Shown here: positions 27,327-37,513 of the stretch, one piece after another
Numbering within the stretch: position 1 is the stretch's first letter
Layout: every line of letters begins with the position of its first letter
DNA from: Rhodocyclales bacterium
Lineage (GTDB): Bacteria; Pseudomonadota; Gammaproteobacteria; Burkholderiales; Rhodocyclaceae
Length of the DNA stretch: 64,000 bases
NCBI GenBank assembly: GCA_028292505.1
Contig: JAQGMF010000030.1
Location: forward strand, 62,001 to 126,000
Reading direction: 5' to 3'
Program-made: the position numbers and the translations under genes
The notes under the pieces: generated by a model
What the model saw: only the letters and a program-made list of their open reading frames with translations
Database searches by the model: none
Told to the model about the DNA's origin: nothing

Positions 27327-29714
27327 CTACGTGACCACCAAGCCCACCGGTTTGACCTTCGGCACCAAAGTGCCACCCTTGCGCGCGCGCTTGCCACGGC
27401 AGGCCTCAAGCGCCACACCCTTGACGATCATCTCGATCTCCTTGCCGCCACGTCCGGCGCCGATGACCTTCACGGCGTCGGTCGGCGGGCAACAAATGGC
27501 GACGAGTTCTTCTTTCTCATCGAGGCCCATGACGATCATGCCGCGACCGCGTGCCATGACTTTCATCTCGGCGCGTGGGAAGTACAGCAGGCGACCATTG
27601 CCCGAGACGGCGGCGATCCACTCGCCAAGCACACGCGTCGGCGCAAGGACGGTCTCCTTGTCTTCCAGTGTCATGAAGGCCTTGCCTGCACGCTGGCGAC
27701 TGACGAGCTCTTCGAGCTTGGTGATGAAGCCGTAGCTGCCGGAATTTGCAAAGAAATATTCGGCAGCTGGGTCGTCGGTGAGCGCTTGCGCCACGCGCGC
27801 GCCTGGCTGCAGCTCGATCAGCGAGCTGATCGGCACGCCGTCGCCTCGACCACCCGGCAGATCAGCTATGCGAACGGAATAAGCGCGACCCATCGTGTCG
27901 ATCAGCAGCAAGGGCCAGGTGGTGCGCGCTTCGGCGACGAGAAAGGCGCTGTCGCCACTCTTCCAGGTCAGCGTCAGCGGATCGATGCCATGACCCTGAC
28001 GCGTGCGCACCCAGCCGTTCTTCGACAGGATGACCGTGACCGGCTCGTCAAGCACGGGCGCTTCGATATTCGAAACGGATGCGGCCGCTTCGATGAGCGT
28101 GCGACGATCGTCCCCGTACTTTTTCGTGTCCTCGGTGATTTCCTTGAGGATCAGCTTGGTCATCGCGTTGCGGTTTTCGAGCAGTTCGAGCAGTCCGGTA
28201 CGTTCCTCACGCAGGCTGGCCAGCTCTTTCTCGATGGCAATGTATTCGAGCTTCGCCAACTGGCGAAGGCGGATCTCGAGGATGTCTTCGGCCTGCATTT
28301 CGGACAAGCCAAAACGCACGATCAACTCGGCCTTCGGTTCGTCCGCTTCGCGGATCACCTTGATGATTTCGTCAATATGCAACCATGCTATCTGGCGGCC
28401 TTCGAGAATATGGATGCGGCGCTCGACCTGCCCCAGACGATGCCGCGTGCGGCGCTCGACAGTGGCAAAGCGGAAAGCGATCCACTCGCTGATGAGTGCC
28501 TTGATGCCCTTTTGCCCAGGTCGGCCGTCGAGACCAATCGCCGTGAAGTTCATCGGCACCGAAGCTTCAAGCGAGGTGTGCGTGAGCAGCACGCGCATCA
28601 ACTCTTCGGGCTCTTGCGTGCGCGTCTTGGGCTCCAGCACGAGGCGCACGGCGGCCTTGTCAGAACTCTCGTCGCGCGCCGCATCGAGCACGCCGAGCAA
28701 CAGCGCCTTGTTGTTTTTCTCGTCCTGACTGATTTCCTTCTTGCCGGCTTTCGGTTGCGGATTGGTTACCGCTTCAATTTCCGAGAGCACCTTGGCAGTC
28801 GACACACCGTGCGGCATTTCGTCGACGATGATGCGCCAGGCACCGCGCGCCAGCTGCTCGACGCGCCAGCGGGCGCGCATGCGGATTGAGCCGCGACCAT
28901 TTTCGTAAGCATCGCGAATAGCGCTGTCCGGCGAAATGATCTGACCACCGCCAGGAAAATCAGGGCCCGGCATGACGCCAAGGATGTCTTCGAGCGTGGC
29001 CTCAGGCTTCTTGATGAGCAACTGCGCTGCCGCTGCGACTTCGCGCAGATTATGCGGTTGGCATTCCGTTGCCATGCCTACGGCGATGCCCGATGAGCCA
29101 TTGAGCAACAGCATCGGCAGACGCGCTGGCAGCAGCTTGGGCTCTTCGTCGCCACCGTCATAATTCGGTACGAAATCCACCGTGCCCATTTCGATCTCGG
29201 ACAACAGCAACTCGGCAATTGGCGTGAGGCGCATTTCGGTGTAGCGCATCGCCGCTGCGCCGTCGCCATCGCGCGAGCCGAAATTGCCTTGACCGTCGAT
29301 CAGCGGATAGCGCAGCGAGAAGTCCTGCGCGAGACGCACGGAAGCGTCATAAATCGATGAGTCGCCGTGCGGATGCAACTTACCCATGACGTCACCGACC
29401 ACGCGCGCCGATTTGACCGGCTTGGCGGTAGGCGACAGACGCATGCGATGCATGGTGTACAGAATGCGGCGCTGCACAGGCTTCATGCCGTCCTCAACTT
29501 GCGGCAATGCCCGCCCGCGCACCACGCTCATGGCATAGGCGAGATAGGCGCGCTCGGCGAAAGCAGCGATCGGCAGATGATCATCGGGCAGCTCGGCCAG
29601 GCCGGGCGGCAGTTCTGGCGGCAGGGGCGGCTCGGTTGGTGGTGTCGATAAAGCGGGCGGTACGACGGCGACTTCTTCGTCGCCGAACAGATCGGGTTCT
29701 TGCTCGTTGTGCAT
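27327..29714 (-). CDS. parC: DNA topoisomerase IV subunit A
   Basis: A 795-residue type IIA topoisomerase A subunit that decatenates daughter chromosomes with ParE. The N-terminal winged-helix and tower domains are intact; the catalytic tyrosine is Tyr158 in [10 protein letters not shown]. The quinolone-resistance region reads [11 protein letters not shown], with Ser119 and Asp123 at the positions of E. coli Ser80 and Glu84, a wild-type pattern. An extra acidic, proline-rich N-terminal segment of about 45 residues precedes the conserved start. The C-terminal beta-pinwheel (for example [14 protein letters not shown]) is short, as in ParC rather than GyrA. parE is not in view. Confidence 0.95.
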   Translation of the reverse strand: MHNEQEPDLFGDEEVAVVPPALSTPPTEPPLPPELPPGLAELPDDHLPIAAFAERAYLAYAMSVVRGRALPQVEDGMKPVQRRILYTMHRMRLSPTAKPVKSARVVGDVMGKLHPHGDSSIYDASVRLAQDFSLRYPLIDGQGNFGSRDGDGAAAMRYTEMRLTPIAELLLSEIEMGTVDFVPNYDGGDEEPKLLPARLPMLLLNGSSGIAVGMATECQPHNLREVAAAAQLLIKKPEATLEDILGVMPGPDFPGGGQIISPDSAIRDAYENGRGSIRMRARWRVEQLARGAWRIIVDEMPHGVSTAKVLSEIEAVTNPQPKAGKKEISQDEKNNKALLLGVLDAARDESSDKAAVRLVLEPKTRTQEPEELMRVLLTHTSLEASVPMNFTAIGLDGRPGQKGIKALISEWIAFRFATVERRTRHRLGQVERRIHILEGRQIAWLHIDEIIKVIREADEPKAELIVRFGLSEMQAEDILEIRLRQLAKLEYIAIEKELASLREERTGLLELLENRNAMTKLILKEITEDTKKYGDDRRTLIEAAASVSNIEAPVLDEPVTVILSKNGWVRTRQGHGIDPLTLTWKSGDSAFLVAEARTTWPLLLIDTMGRAYSVRIADLPGGRGDGVPISSLIELQPGARVAQALTDDPAAEYFFANSGSYGFITKLEELVSRQRAGKAFMTLEDKETVLAPTRVLGEWIAAVSGNGRLLYFPRAEMKVMARGRGMIVMGLDEKEELVAICCPPTDAVKVIGAGRGGKEIEMIVKGVALEACRGKRARKGGTLVPKVKPVGLVVT

Positions 29715-30086
29715 GTGCGGCAGGATCAGATGGAATTCAAATAAAGTCTCGGGCGTGCGTCAGGTATAGCGGCAAAATGACGATAAAGAGTGACGGCGAA
29801 GAACAGCTCAGACCAAGGCAAAGCAGAGGCGATTATCGCAGCTCCCTCTCTCGTCGGGGGTGGCTGATGAGCTTCTCGGCAAAGACCGTTAAGCCCTTCA
29901 TCGGCAAATTGCTTGACGCTGCTTCGTCTCAAACGTTACCGTCGTGCAGGAACGTCCCTGTTGACGGGGATTTGCCCCTTGGTCATGACCATTTACAGGA
30001 GTCGCAGAAGTTTGCTCAGCATGCCCCTTTTGATGTGGCAGATATTATCGAAGCGTTGGCCAATGTCAGGGCAACGGCATGCCGAC
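29715..30086. other. 372-nt divergent intergenic region (parC / MORN gene)
   Basis: This region separates parC from the first gene of the T6SS block. Open frames cross it, but none has a ribosome-binding site or recognisable features. It should hold promoters in both directions; I could not pick a convincing -35/-10 pair. Confidence 0.4.
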
Positions 30087-31967
30087 ATGGCGTACTCGAT
30101 TTCATCTGGCGCGCTTGTTTTCCTGGTACTCATAGGTATGCAGGCGACTCACGCGGCGGTTCTCGAAGGCCGGAGCTTCGTCGAAGCCGATGGCTGGAAA
30201 GCACACATCACCGTCGATTGTCTCTTGAAGGACAAGCTCTGCGGCAGCTTCCGCTACGAAACGCAGGCCTGCGAAGGCGACCTGATCTACACCGGCGAAA
30301 CGGCGGACGGCTTCGAGTTCCGCACCGAGTTGCGTGGCGGACGTTGCCTGCCTGGTTGCACGATTGAAGTGTCGAGCGATTTCAAACGCTACGCCGAAAT
30401 CTGCAAGGAAGGCCGACATGACGGCTCGCTGGCTGCGGCAGAGCGTCCGGTCGTCGCGACGGTGGCTGCGCCAGCAGCGGCGACTACGACAGCACTTGCG
30501 CCGGTCGTCATCGTTGCACCGACGGTGTCGAGCGCGCAACCCGACGCGCCAACACCACCTGCTCCAGGCCCATCCGCTGCCGCGCAGCCCACAACACCCG
30601 CCGCCAAGAGCGTCGAACGTGTCGAGCGCACGGCCGACTCGACAATGAAGGGCAACTTCACGCTAGACAGCAAGACCGGCACGCTAAGCGGAAAGGTGCG
30701 CATCGACTGGGACAATGGCAATAGCTTTGACGGCACCATGCTCAACGGCAAACGCACTGGCAAAGGCCGCTTCGTATGGTCGAACGGCCAGTCCTACGAT
30801 GGCGACTGGCGCGACGACGTGGCCGATGGCGAAGCGATCGTCGTGTTCGCCAATGGCGACCGTTACCAGGGTCAGGTCAAGGATGGCGTGCCCGACGGGC
30901 GTGGAAGCAAACAATTCTCGAACGGAGACAATTACTCAGGCCAATTCAGCAAGGGCATCTTCGACGGCGAAGGCAATTTGCAAGAAAAAAGCGGTAGTCG
31001 CTACGTGGGTCAATGGAAGGCTGGCATCAAGAATGGGCGCGGCAAGTTCGTGTGGGCCGAGGGCCAAAGTTATGAAGGAGATTGGGTCGCCAACAATCCC
31101 GAAGGCAACGGTGTCTTCCTCTTCTCCAATGGTGATCGCTATGACGGACAACTAACCCGGGGACTACCTCACGGCAAGGGCAGGATGACCTACGCTGCGT
31201 CGCAGGATAGTTACGATGGCAATTTTTTTCAGGGCGAGCCACAGGGAGATGGCATCTATCGCTGGAAGAACGGGGACGTCTACAACGGCAATTGGCTCAA
31301 GGGCAAGCAATCCGGACAGGGTCGCTATACATGGGCGAATGGCGATTATTGGGAAGGGGTGTACGCGGACAACAAGCAAACCGAATCCGGCCGTCTTTAC
31401 TTCACGCCGACGATTGTCGCGTCGGGCGCAGACGTGGAAAAAGTCGCCAAGCAGACTAACGCTGTGGCTGCCGCGACCGACACTACCGCCGGCAAGGCAC
31501 AACTTGGCAAAGCCCTCGACAAGCAACCCGACCGCACCAAACTGCTTGCTATCCCGATGGTCGCCAAGGAGTTGCGCGATTGCTCGCGCAAGGACACGAA
31601 CGATTGCGCCGTGCGCGTCATCCAGGATGTCATGAATGACGCGCTATTCCCCCACAAGTGGCAGACCATGTCATCGGAAAAAGATGCCAAAGGCAAGCTG
31701 GCAGTCTTCGAGGTAGACACCAACTCCGTGTTGGAAGCGGGCAACGTATTCTCTTGGCTGCGCTCTGGCGATGGCACCACCAGTGCGCGCAATATCGGCA
31801 TCAAGTATGACTGCCGGGCACAGTCGCTGGAAATCCAGCTGATCTATAACTGCTCCGGCAGCCAGCTGCAGATGTGTTCGCTCGACCCCAACATCGATAA
31901 ATATGCGGGCAAGGTGATCCCCGCCACCGACATCAAGAGCTGGTTCAAGGGCGCCTGTGAGCGCTGA
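30087..31967 (+). CDS. Secreted or periplasmic MORN-repeat protein
   Basis: A 626-residue protein. The ATG at 30087 gives a signal peptide (GALVFLVLIGMQATHA); the frame continues upstream without support. A cysteine-rich N-terminal domain (about residues 20-110, with CLLKDKLCGSF and GGRCLPGC) is followed by an Ala/Pro/Thr linker, then about nine MORN repeats at about 200-440 (for example YEGDWVANNPEGNGVFLFSN). A C-terminal domain contains CRAQSLEIQLIYNCSGSQ and ends in a Cys. MORN repeats bind lipids or proteins. It is 140 nt upstream of the PpkA-type kinase on the same strand, so it may belong to T6SS block 1. The function is unknown. Confidence 0.8.
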   Translation: MAYSISSGALVFLVLIGMQATHAAVLEGRSFVEADGWKAHITVDCLLKDKLCGSFRYETQACEGDLIYTGETADGFEFRTELRGGRCLPGCTIEVSSDFKRYAEICKEGRHDGSLAAAERPVVATVAAPAAATTTALAPVVIVAPTVSSAQPDAPTPPAPGPSAAAQPTTPAAKSVERVERTADSTMKGNFTLDSKTGTLSGKVRIDWDNGNSFDGTMLNGKRTGKGRFVWSNGQSYDGDWRDDVADGEAIVVFANGDRYQGQVKDGVPDGRGSKQFSNGDNYSGQFSKGIFDGEGNLQEKSGSRYVGQWKAGIKNGRGKFVWAEGQSYEGDWVANNPEGNGVFLFSNGDRYDGQLTRGLPHGKGRMTYAASQDSYDGNFFQGEPQGDGIYRWKNGDVYNGNWLKGKQSGQGRYTWANGDYWEGVYADNKQTESGRLYFTPTIVASGADVEKVAKQTNAVAAATDTTAGKAQLGKALDKQPDRTKLLAIPMVAKELRDCSRKDTNDCAVRVIQDVMNDALFPHKWQTMSSEKDAKGKLAVFEVDTNSVLEAGNVFSWLRSGDGTTSARNIGIKYDCRAQSLEIQLIYNCSGSQLQMCSLDPNIDKYAGKVIPATDIKSWFKGACER

Positions 31968-32107
31968 TTGTCCCCCCGCAAACCCCGCGCAGCCCCCGCA
32001 CGCTTGATGAAATGACTCCCCAGCGTCTACATTCCGGTCTACAGTCCGATTACGGATAAGTTCCACAACTATTACGATAACAATGAAATTCAGGACGGGA
32101 CCACACG

Positions 32108-34030
32108 GTGGCTGATGAATCCCACAGCAATAGCACCGTGATACTCAGCGGTGGCTCTGCCAAGCCCAAGGGCGATGCACCGGCGCTGCATCAAAATGCG
32201 CTGCCGATCGGCACCATGCTGGGTGAATTCGAGATCATCGACCTGGTCGGCGAAGGCGGCTTCGGCATCGTCTATCTCGCACAAGATCACTCCCTGCACC
32301 GCAAGGTGGCACTCAAGGAATACATGCCCGCCTCGCTCGCTTCGCGTGCGCAGGACTCATCGGTCACCGTGCGCTCCGAGCGCCAGCGCGAAACATTCGG
32401 CATCGGCTTGCGCAGCTTCGTCAATGAAGCGCGCATTCTCGCCCAGTTCGACCATATAGCCCTGGTCAAGGTCTACCGCTTCTGGGAAGCCAATGGCACG
32501 GCCTACATGGTCATGCCTTTCTACAGCGGCAGAACCCTGCAAGACACGCTGCGAGAGCGCGACAAGGCGCCGGAAGAAGCATGGATACGCAAGATACTCA
32601 TGCCGGTCATGGACGCACTGGAGATCATCCACGAAGACAAGTGCTACCACCGCGACATCGCGCCAGACAACATCATGCTGCTCACCGATGACCGGCCCGT
32701 GCTGCTCGACTTCGGCGCAGCGCGGCGCGTCATCAGCGATATGACGCAGGCATTGACGGTAATTCTCAAGCCCGGCTACGCCCCCATCGAACAGTACGCC
32801 GAGATGCCGGGCATGAAGCAAGGACCATGGACCGACGTCTATGCGCTGGCTGCTGTCGTGTACTTCATGATTCTCAACCGCAAGCCGCCGCCGGCGGTAG
32901 GCCGCATGATGCAGGACAGCTACGAGCCGCTGACGCTCAGCGAAATGGCAGGTCAGTACAGCGATCGTTTTCTGCAAGGCATCGACAAGTGCCTCAACGT
33001 CAAAGCCGAGGATAGACCGCAAAGCATCGCCGAGATGCGTACTGCAATCGGCTTCGGGCCAAGCACTGGCTCTACCGAACTGACGCGACGCAAGGACAAG
33101 AAGAACGTCAAACACGCTGCTCCCGCCGCAACCAAATCAACCGGCGACACCGAGCAAGAAGCAACAAGCGGCAGCAAGCTGCCATTGATTGGCGCGGGCA
33201 TCGTCATCGCCGCAGCGCTGGCCGGTGGCTACGCCTATTACGCCAAGCAACAGGAGTCCTCTGCCACGTTCGTAGCCAAATCAACGCCTGCAGCAAAGCC
33301 TGTCGTGCCCCCGAGCAAAGTGCCAGCACAGTCCGCCCCCCTCAGCACAGCCGCTTCCTCCATCGCGCCATCGCCGGCCCCGACGGTGCAACAACACTTC
33401 GCCACGCTGACCGAAGCGCTGGATGGCGCCGTCGTCGGAGCCGATACGCATATGGGTCTCGCACTCGAAGCGCCGAAGAGCCTTACCGTCGGCAACGACC
33501 TGATGCTCTCCGCGAACAGTAAATCCGACGGCTTCCTCTACGTGTTCCTGTGGAACCCGAATGAAGACAGGGTCTATCGTCTGCTGCCCAGCGACAAAGA
33601 CACCGACAACGCGGTCAAGGCCAACACCCGTTTCACCCTGCCTAGCAGCAAATCATCCCCTACGTGGCCATTCAGCGCCAGGGAACCTCTCGGCAAGTGG
33701 CGCGTGTTCTCGATGCTGTCTGAAAAGCCTCGCGATTTTTCCAAGACTGCTTTCAACCGCGAAGGCGATTTCCTCGTTGCCGACCACAAGTCGCTCGACG
33801 CCAAGCTTTCCAGCACAGGTCTGACGGGCCTGTTTGGCGCGCCGCAATGTGCCCCCGGACAAGTCTGCCCTGACCATTACGCCATCAGCTCGGCCAGCAT
33901 CGCCGAAGTAGCCCTGCCCGTCAGCAAACCCGCTGCGCCGCAAAGCCCACCAGCCAAGAAAAAACCTGATTCGGAGCGCGAATACATGAAACGCCTGAAC
34001 AAGGATCTGGACAACCTATTAGGCAAATAA
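32108..34030 (+). CDS. ppkA: PpkA-type serine/threonine protein kinase of the T6SS (copy 1)
   Basis: A 640-residue Hanks-type kinase. The glycine loop is GEGGFGIVY, Lys70 lies in VALKEY, the catalytic loop is HRDIAPDNIML (Asp183), and DFG is at 201-203. A membrane helix at about 360-380 (LIGAGIVIAAALAGGYAY) leads to a periplasmic C-terminal domain of the DUF4384 type (DGFLYVFLWNPNEDRVYRLL). Family members start the threonine-phosphorylation cascade that activates T6SS through an FHA protein. FHA and phosphatase genes follow, so this is a complete PpkA-Fha-PppA set. Only a GTG start fits. A paralogue lies at 61590-63743. Confidence 0.92.
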   Translation: MADESHSNSTVILSGGSAKPKGDAPALHQNALPIGTMLGEFEIIDLVGEGGFGIVYLAQDHSLHRKVALKEYMPASLASRAQDSSVTVRSERQRETFGIGLRSFVNEARILAQFDHIALVKVYRFWEANGTAYMVMPFYSGRTLQDTLRERDKAPEEAWIRKILMPVMDALEIIHEDKCYHRDIAPDNIMLLTDDRPVLLDFGAARRVISDMTQALTVILKPGYAPIEQYAEMPGMKQGPWTDVYALAAVVYFMILNRKPPPAVGRMMQDSYEPLTLSEMAGQYSDRFLQGIDKCLNVKAEDRPQSIAEMRTAIGFGPSTGSTELTRRKDKKNVKHAAPAATKSTGDTEQEATSGSKLPLIGAGIVIAAALAGGYAYYAKQQESSATFVAKSTPAAKPVVPPSKVPAQSAPLSTAASSIAPSPAPTVQQHFATLTEALDGAVVGADTHMGLALEAPKSLTVGNDLMLSANSKSDGFLYVFLWNPNEDRVYRLLPSDKDTDNAVKANTRFTLPSSKSSPTWPFSAREPLGKWRVFSMLSEKPRDFSKTAFNREGDFLVADHKSLDAKLSSTGLTGLFGAPQCAPGQVCPDHYAISSASIAEVALPVSKPAAPQSPPAKKKPDSEREYMKRLNKDLDNLLGK

Positions 34031-34089
34031 CGCCGCCGACTGGCCATGCAAACTAAATATTGCAATCGTTTCGATCACGGAGAGATCTA

Positions 34090-35124
34090 GTGCTGCTGCG
34101 CATTACCGTTCTTCAACATAAAGGCGCACCGCTCGCAGCGGCGCTCGCCTATATGTTTGACGAACGTGGAGGCAGCATCGGTCGCGAAGACTGCAATCTC
34201 ACGCTGCCCGATACGACACGCGTCCTGTCGCGCGTCCAGGCGCAGATCGTCTTCGCCGATGGTTTATTCAAGCTGCTCGATCAAGGTGGCAACCCATCGG
34301 TGGTCAACAGCCTGCGTGTGGGTCGTGGCAATTCTCGCGTGCTCTATGACGGCGACATAATCGAAATCGGCGACTACAAGCTACGCGTCAAATCCATCGG
34401 TACCGCCGCGCCGCGCGGTAGCGTCGAGCCGTCAGCGCAGCGCAGCGTCTTGCCCATGCTCGGCGAAGAGCTTGCGCCGCCCATCGTGCTCGATCAACAC
34501 GAAATCGCCAACGCCGACGCCGTCACGGAAAGCCCCGCTGAGCACGTCGTGCCGGCGCCCGAAACCGATACGCTCGAAATGACCTTCGATATGGATGTCG
34601 AGTTCGACGATGACGACGTGGAAGATCACGACGAGCATGACAAACAGCACGACCCAAATGCCACGGTTGGCCTCGACAGCCCCATCCGCATGCATCCAGT
34701 CGAGGTGCCGGAAGTAGTGCCCGAAATCATGCTGGCGGCACACGAACTTCAAGCGCCTGTAAGCCTCGAACAAGCCGCCATGCTATCGGCATTGTGTCGC
34801 GGACTCGGCCTGCCGGTGCCGGAAACCGTGGCTAACATCCTGCCTCAGCACATCGGTATCGTTATGCGCAGGGCCATGCAGCAGGCATTGGCCGGCGTAT
34901 TGGCAAGCTTCACGCCCGAAGATCTGGAAAAACGACTCGCCGACCGCGCGCTGCAACTCGAAGCCCCTCCCACACTGGACCGCAAAAGCAAGCTATGGGA
35001 ACTGTTCGAGCAGCGCCACGCGGAAATTTCGCACGCAGCTGAAGATCAATTCCATGCGCTTTTCGGCAGCGAATTCCGCAAGGCTTGCGAAGCACAAATC
35101 GACTATCTGCAAAAGCAAAACTGA
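34090..35124 (+). CDS. tagH: FHA-domain protein of the T6SS (Fha/TagH type)
   Basis: A 344-residue protein. An FHA domain occupies about residues 10-105 (GGSIGREDCNLTLPDTTRVL ... SRVQAQIVF ... DGDIIEIGDYKLRV). A long acidic linker follows (for example VEFDDDDVEDHDEHDKQ), then a C-terminal helical domain typical of TagH/ImpI proteins. The usual SxxH of the phosphothreonine pocket reads SRVQ, so one pocket residue is replaced. In P. aeruginosa, Fha1 phosphorylated by PpkA promotes T6SS assembly. The GTG at 34090 is chosen because GGAGAG lies just upstream. It is 59 nt after the kinase gene. Confidence 0.88.
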   Translation: MLLRITVLQHKGAPLAAALAYMFDERGGSIGREDCNLTLPDTTRVLSRVQAQIVFADGLFKLLDQGGNPSVVNSLRVGRGNSRVLYDGDIIEIGDYKLRVKSIGTAAPRGSVEPSAQRSVLPMLGEELAPPIVLDQHEIANADAVTESPAEHVVPAPETDTLEMTFDMDVEFDDDDVEDHDEHDKQHDPNATVGLDSPIRMHPVEVPEVVPEIMLAAHELQAPVSLEQAAMLSALCRGLGLPVPETVANILPQHIGIVMRRAMQQALAGVLASFTPEDLEKRLADRALQLEAPPTLDRKSKLWELFEQRHAEISHAAEDQFHALFGSEFRKACEAQIDYLQKQN

Positions 35125-35140
35125 AACATACGAGACACAC

Positions 35141-35911
35141 ATGCTTGCACTGAAAACAACCTATACATCGCAAACCGGGCAGCGCAAGCGCAACGAGGAC
35201 ACCTGTGGCTACTGGACCTCGGACACGGCCTGCTGCTGGATCGTGTCGGACGGCGCGGGCGGCCACGGCAGTGGCGACATCGCCTCGCAACTAGTCGTCA
35301 ACACCACTCTGGAACAATTCTCGACGCTACAGGAAGTCAGCGAACAAGCCGTCACCGACCTCACCACCGGCGCACATGCTGCCGTCATGTCGCATAAACA
35401 TGACAATCCCGATGGCGACGATATGCACGCCACCGCAGCGCTCCTGCTGATCGATGCGGACACCCGCCACGCCGTCTGGGCGCATGTCGGCGACACGCGC
35501 ATCTACCTGTTCCGACAACGCAAACTTGCATTGCAGACGCGCGACCACAGTCTCGTGCAGCAACTCATCGACGCAGGCTACGGCAACGAAGAAATCATCC
35601 GCACCCATCCGCAACGCAATATGCTGACCTCGGCCATCGGCAGCGGCGACGAACTGACCATCAGCGTATCGGGCGCGCCGATCCTCGTCGAGGAAGGCGA
35701 CATGTTCCTGATCTGCACGGACGGCTGGTGGGAATATGTCGAAGAACATGTCATGGAAGAAATGCTCCAGGACGCGAACACCGAGCAGGAATGGCTCGAT
35801 GCCATGGCTGCGCGCGTCGAAGCGAGCGCCAAGGAAAACGCCGACAACTACACGGCAGTGGTTGTGCTGGTTGGCGAGATGACCGAAGTCACGACGGTGA
35901 TCCGGACCTGA
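35141..35911 (+). CDS. pppA: PP2C-type protein phosphatase (PppA type)
   Basis: A 256-residue PPM/PP2C phosphatase. The metal-binding motifs are intact: RKRNEDTCGYW, VSDGAGGHGSG, HVGDTRIYLF, and ADNYTAVVV near the end. In T6SS loci PppA reverses the phosphorylation of Fha and resets the machine. The ATG at 35141 lies 16 nt after the FHA gene; a longer frame that starts inside that gene is rejected. It closes T6SS block 1, after which the gene content changes to carbohydrate metabolism. Confidence 0.93.
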   Translation: MLALKTTYTSQTGQRKRNEDTCGYWTSDTACCWIVSDGAGGHGSGDIASQLVVNTTLEQFSTLQEVSEQAVTDLTTGAHAAVMSHKHDNPDGDDMHATAALLLIDADTRHAVWAHVGDTRIYLFRQRKLALQTRDHSLVQQLIDAGYGNEEIIRTHPQRNMLTSAIGSGDELTISVSGAPILVEEGDMFLICTDGWWEYVEEHVMEEMLQDANTEQEWLDAMAARVEASAKENADNYTAVVVLVGEMTEVTTVIRT

Positions 35912-36286
35912 TACCGATTACCAAGTAGCGAAATTCGCGCTGACCGTCGTTGAAGAACATGCCATCGGCATTTACGCGCAATTGGGCTCTCTGTGCTCGT
36001 AATCCGAAGCCGCTCGTCTATGAAGCCTGATTGGCGCGCTCTGTGACCGTCGCTCTGACTATGTCTTTGCGTACCACAGGTGCCGAATCGTATTGCGCGG
36101 CAAGGGATTTTCGCGGCCGACTCAAGATTTGAACCGTTCGAACGCCGAGGCTGGCAGGCAAAGCCCGCTCCCCCTTCGTGGCAAGAAGAGCGAAAGATGG
36201 AAACTTTTCGCCGCGCTCATCATCGCTTATCATCATGGGCATGTCAGCCCCACAGTTAAGCCCTCACGACCTGTTCTTGCGTATTC
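35912..36286. other. 375-nt intergenic region between pppA and the LacI-type regulator
   Basis: No supported gene is present. This is the junction between T6SS block 1 and the carbohydrate module. A minus-strand frame at 36018-36242 shows no domain or ribosome-binding site. No direct repeats, tRNA end or integrase remnant could be seen that would mark an insertion border. Confidence 0.4.
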
Positions 36287-37336
36287 ATGACTGACAACAC
36301 GTCGACCAAAGTGCCAACGCTTTCCGACATCGCCGCTGCCGCCGGCGTCTCCATTCCCGCCGTTTCCAAAGCGCTCAATGAACGTGAAGGCGTTAGCGGC
36401 GCCACCCGTGATCATGTTTTGCGCATTGCGCAAGGACTGGGTTATCGCAAGCGCAACGCGCGGGCGGCGGAGCAAGTGCCCGGACGTCTTCGCCTCATCA
36501 CGTTTGATCGTTTCGTATCCAGCGACCGTTTCTACGATGCGATTGTGCGGAGCGTGAAGGATGAAGCCGCCCAAGCAGGTCTTTCGATTGAGTTGCAGTT
36601 GCTGCGAGGCGCAGAAGACGCCGCCGATGGCGCACAAGCACTGCTGCAGTCAGAGCGACCACAAGCGCTGATCCTCATTGGCGTCGATATGCCGGAATTA
36701 CTCGATGCGGTCGCACAACTTGGCTGTCCTGCCGTCATCGTTAATGGCATGGACAAGCAGATGCGTATTGCCAGTGTGTCGCCGGACTATCACTCGGGCG
36801 GCTGGCTGGCAGCTCGCCATCTCATCGACGCAGGCCACCGCGACATTGTGCATGTGACGCATCCGCATCGCATTTCCCTGCAACAACGTCTCGCCGGTTT
36901 TCGCGACGCGCTTGAAGAGGCCGGCATCGCATTCGACCCGGCACGACATGTCATTGACATTTGCAGCAAGCAACTGCTGAGTACAGAAGCGCAACAGGTC
37001 ATGGAGCGTTACCTGGCACGCGGCAAGCCAAGTTGCACGGGCTTTGTTTGTGCATCGGACATGATCGCACTCGGTGTACTTCAAGCCCTCACCGCCACGG
37101 GGTACAGCGTGCCGCAGGACTTTTCATTGATCGGTTTCGACGACCTCGCCGTAAGTACATTGTCATCCCCCGCTCTGACAACCATGGCTGTCGCGCGAGA
37201 GCAACTTGGCAAAATTGCGGTGCGCCTTCTGCTAGAGCAACTCGGCAACTCGGCCCAGCCGATTCGCCGTGTCAGTACCGGCGTCCGCCTTGTGAAGCGC
37301 GATTCTGTCCGGCGTCTCAACGGCCCGAACCCGTAA
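36287..37336 (+). CDS. LacI-family transcriptional regulator
   Basis: A 349-residue regulator. The N-terminal helix-turn-helix and hinge (TLSDIAAAAGVSIPAVSKAL, about residues 11-30) are followed by a periplasmic-binding-protein-like sensor domain with SPDYHSGGWLAARHLIDAGH and the closing motif SLIGFDDLAVSTLSSPALTT. LacI-type proteins usually repress sugar-use genes until a pathway intermediate binds. It lies 177 nt upstream of the GH88 gene on the same strand, with a palindromic candidate operator between them, so control of the GH88-SBP-PL7 genes is likely. Confidence 0.93.
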   Translation: MTDNTSTKVPTLSDIAAAAGVSIPAVSKALNEREGVSGATRDHVLRIAQGLGYRKRNARAAEQVPGRLRLITFDRFVSSDRFYDAIVRSVKDEAAQAGLSIELQLLRGAEDAADGAQALLQSERPQALILIGVDMPELLDAVAQLGCPAVIVNGMDKQMRIASVSPDYHSGGWLAARHLIDAGHRDIVHVTHPHRISLQQRLAGFRDALEEAGIAFDPARHVIDICSKQLLSTEAQQVMERYLARGKPSCTGFVCASDMIALGVLQALTATGYSVPQDFSLIGFDDLAVSTLSSPALTTMAVAREQLGKIAVRLLLEQLGNSAQPIRRVSTGVRLVKRDSVRRLNGPNP

Positions 37337-37431
37337 TTCCGTCCTGATCCTGTAGTTCGCGGTATCGCGCGCACTCAGTGGCACCCGCCGCTGACGTTTC
37401 ACGCGACGGCATGTTCCTTTGCGCGCAAATT

Positions 37432-37447
37432 AACGAAACATTTCGTT
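37432..37447. promoter_or_regulatory. Candidate operator for the LacI-family regulator
   Basis: AACGAAA-CA-TTTCGTT is a perfect inverted repeat with a two-base centre. It sits 5 nt upstream of a -35-like TTGACT (37453-37458), and further TTTCG half-sites lie in the promoter spacer, so a bound repressor would cover the promoter. Confidence 0.65.
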
Positions 37448-37452
37448 TTCTA

Positions 37453-37481
37453 TTGACTTTCGTTTCGGGAATTTATATTTT
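37453..37481 (+). promoter_or_regulatory. Promoter of the GH88 gene
   Basis: TTGACT is followed after 17 nt by TATTTT (37476-37481), a reasonable sigma-70 promoter 32 nt before the GH88 start. A 15-nt spacing to TATATT is the alternative. The surrounding stretch is much more AT-rich than the neighbouring genes. Confidence 0.6.
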
Positions 37482-37513
37482 GACGGACGTTATGAACGGA
37501 TCACGTCCTCATC

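Noticed and set aside
36018..36242. 74-residue minus-strand frame between pppA and the LacI-type regulator
   Set aside because: No ribosome-binding site, no domain and no conserved-looking composition; the region is better treated as intergenic.
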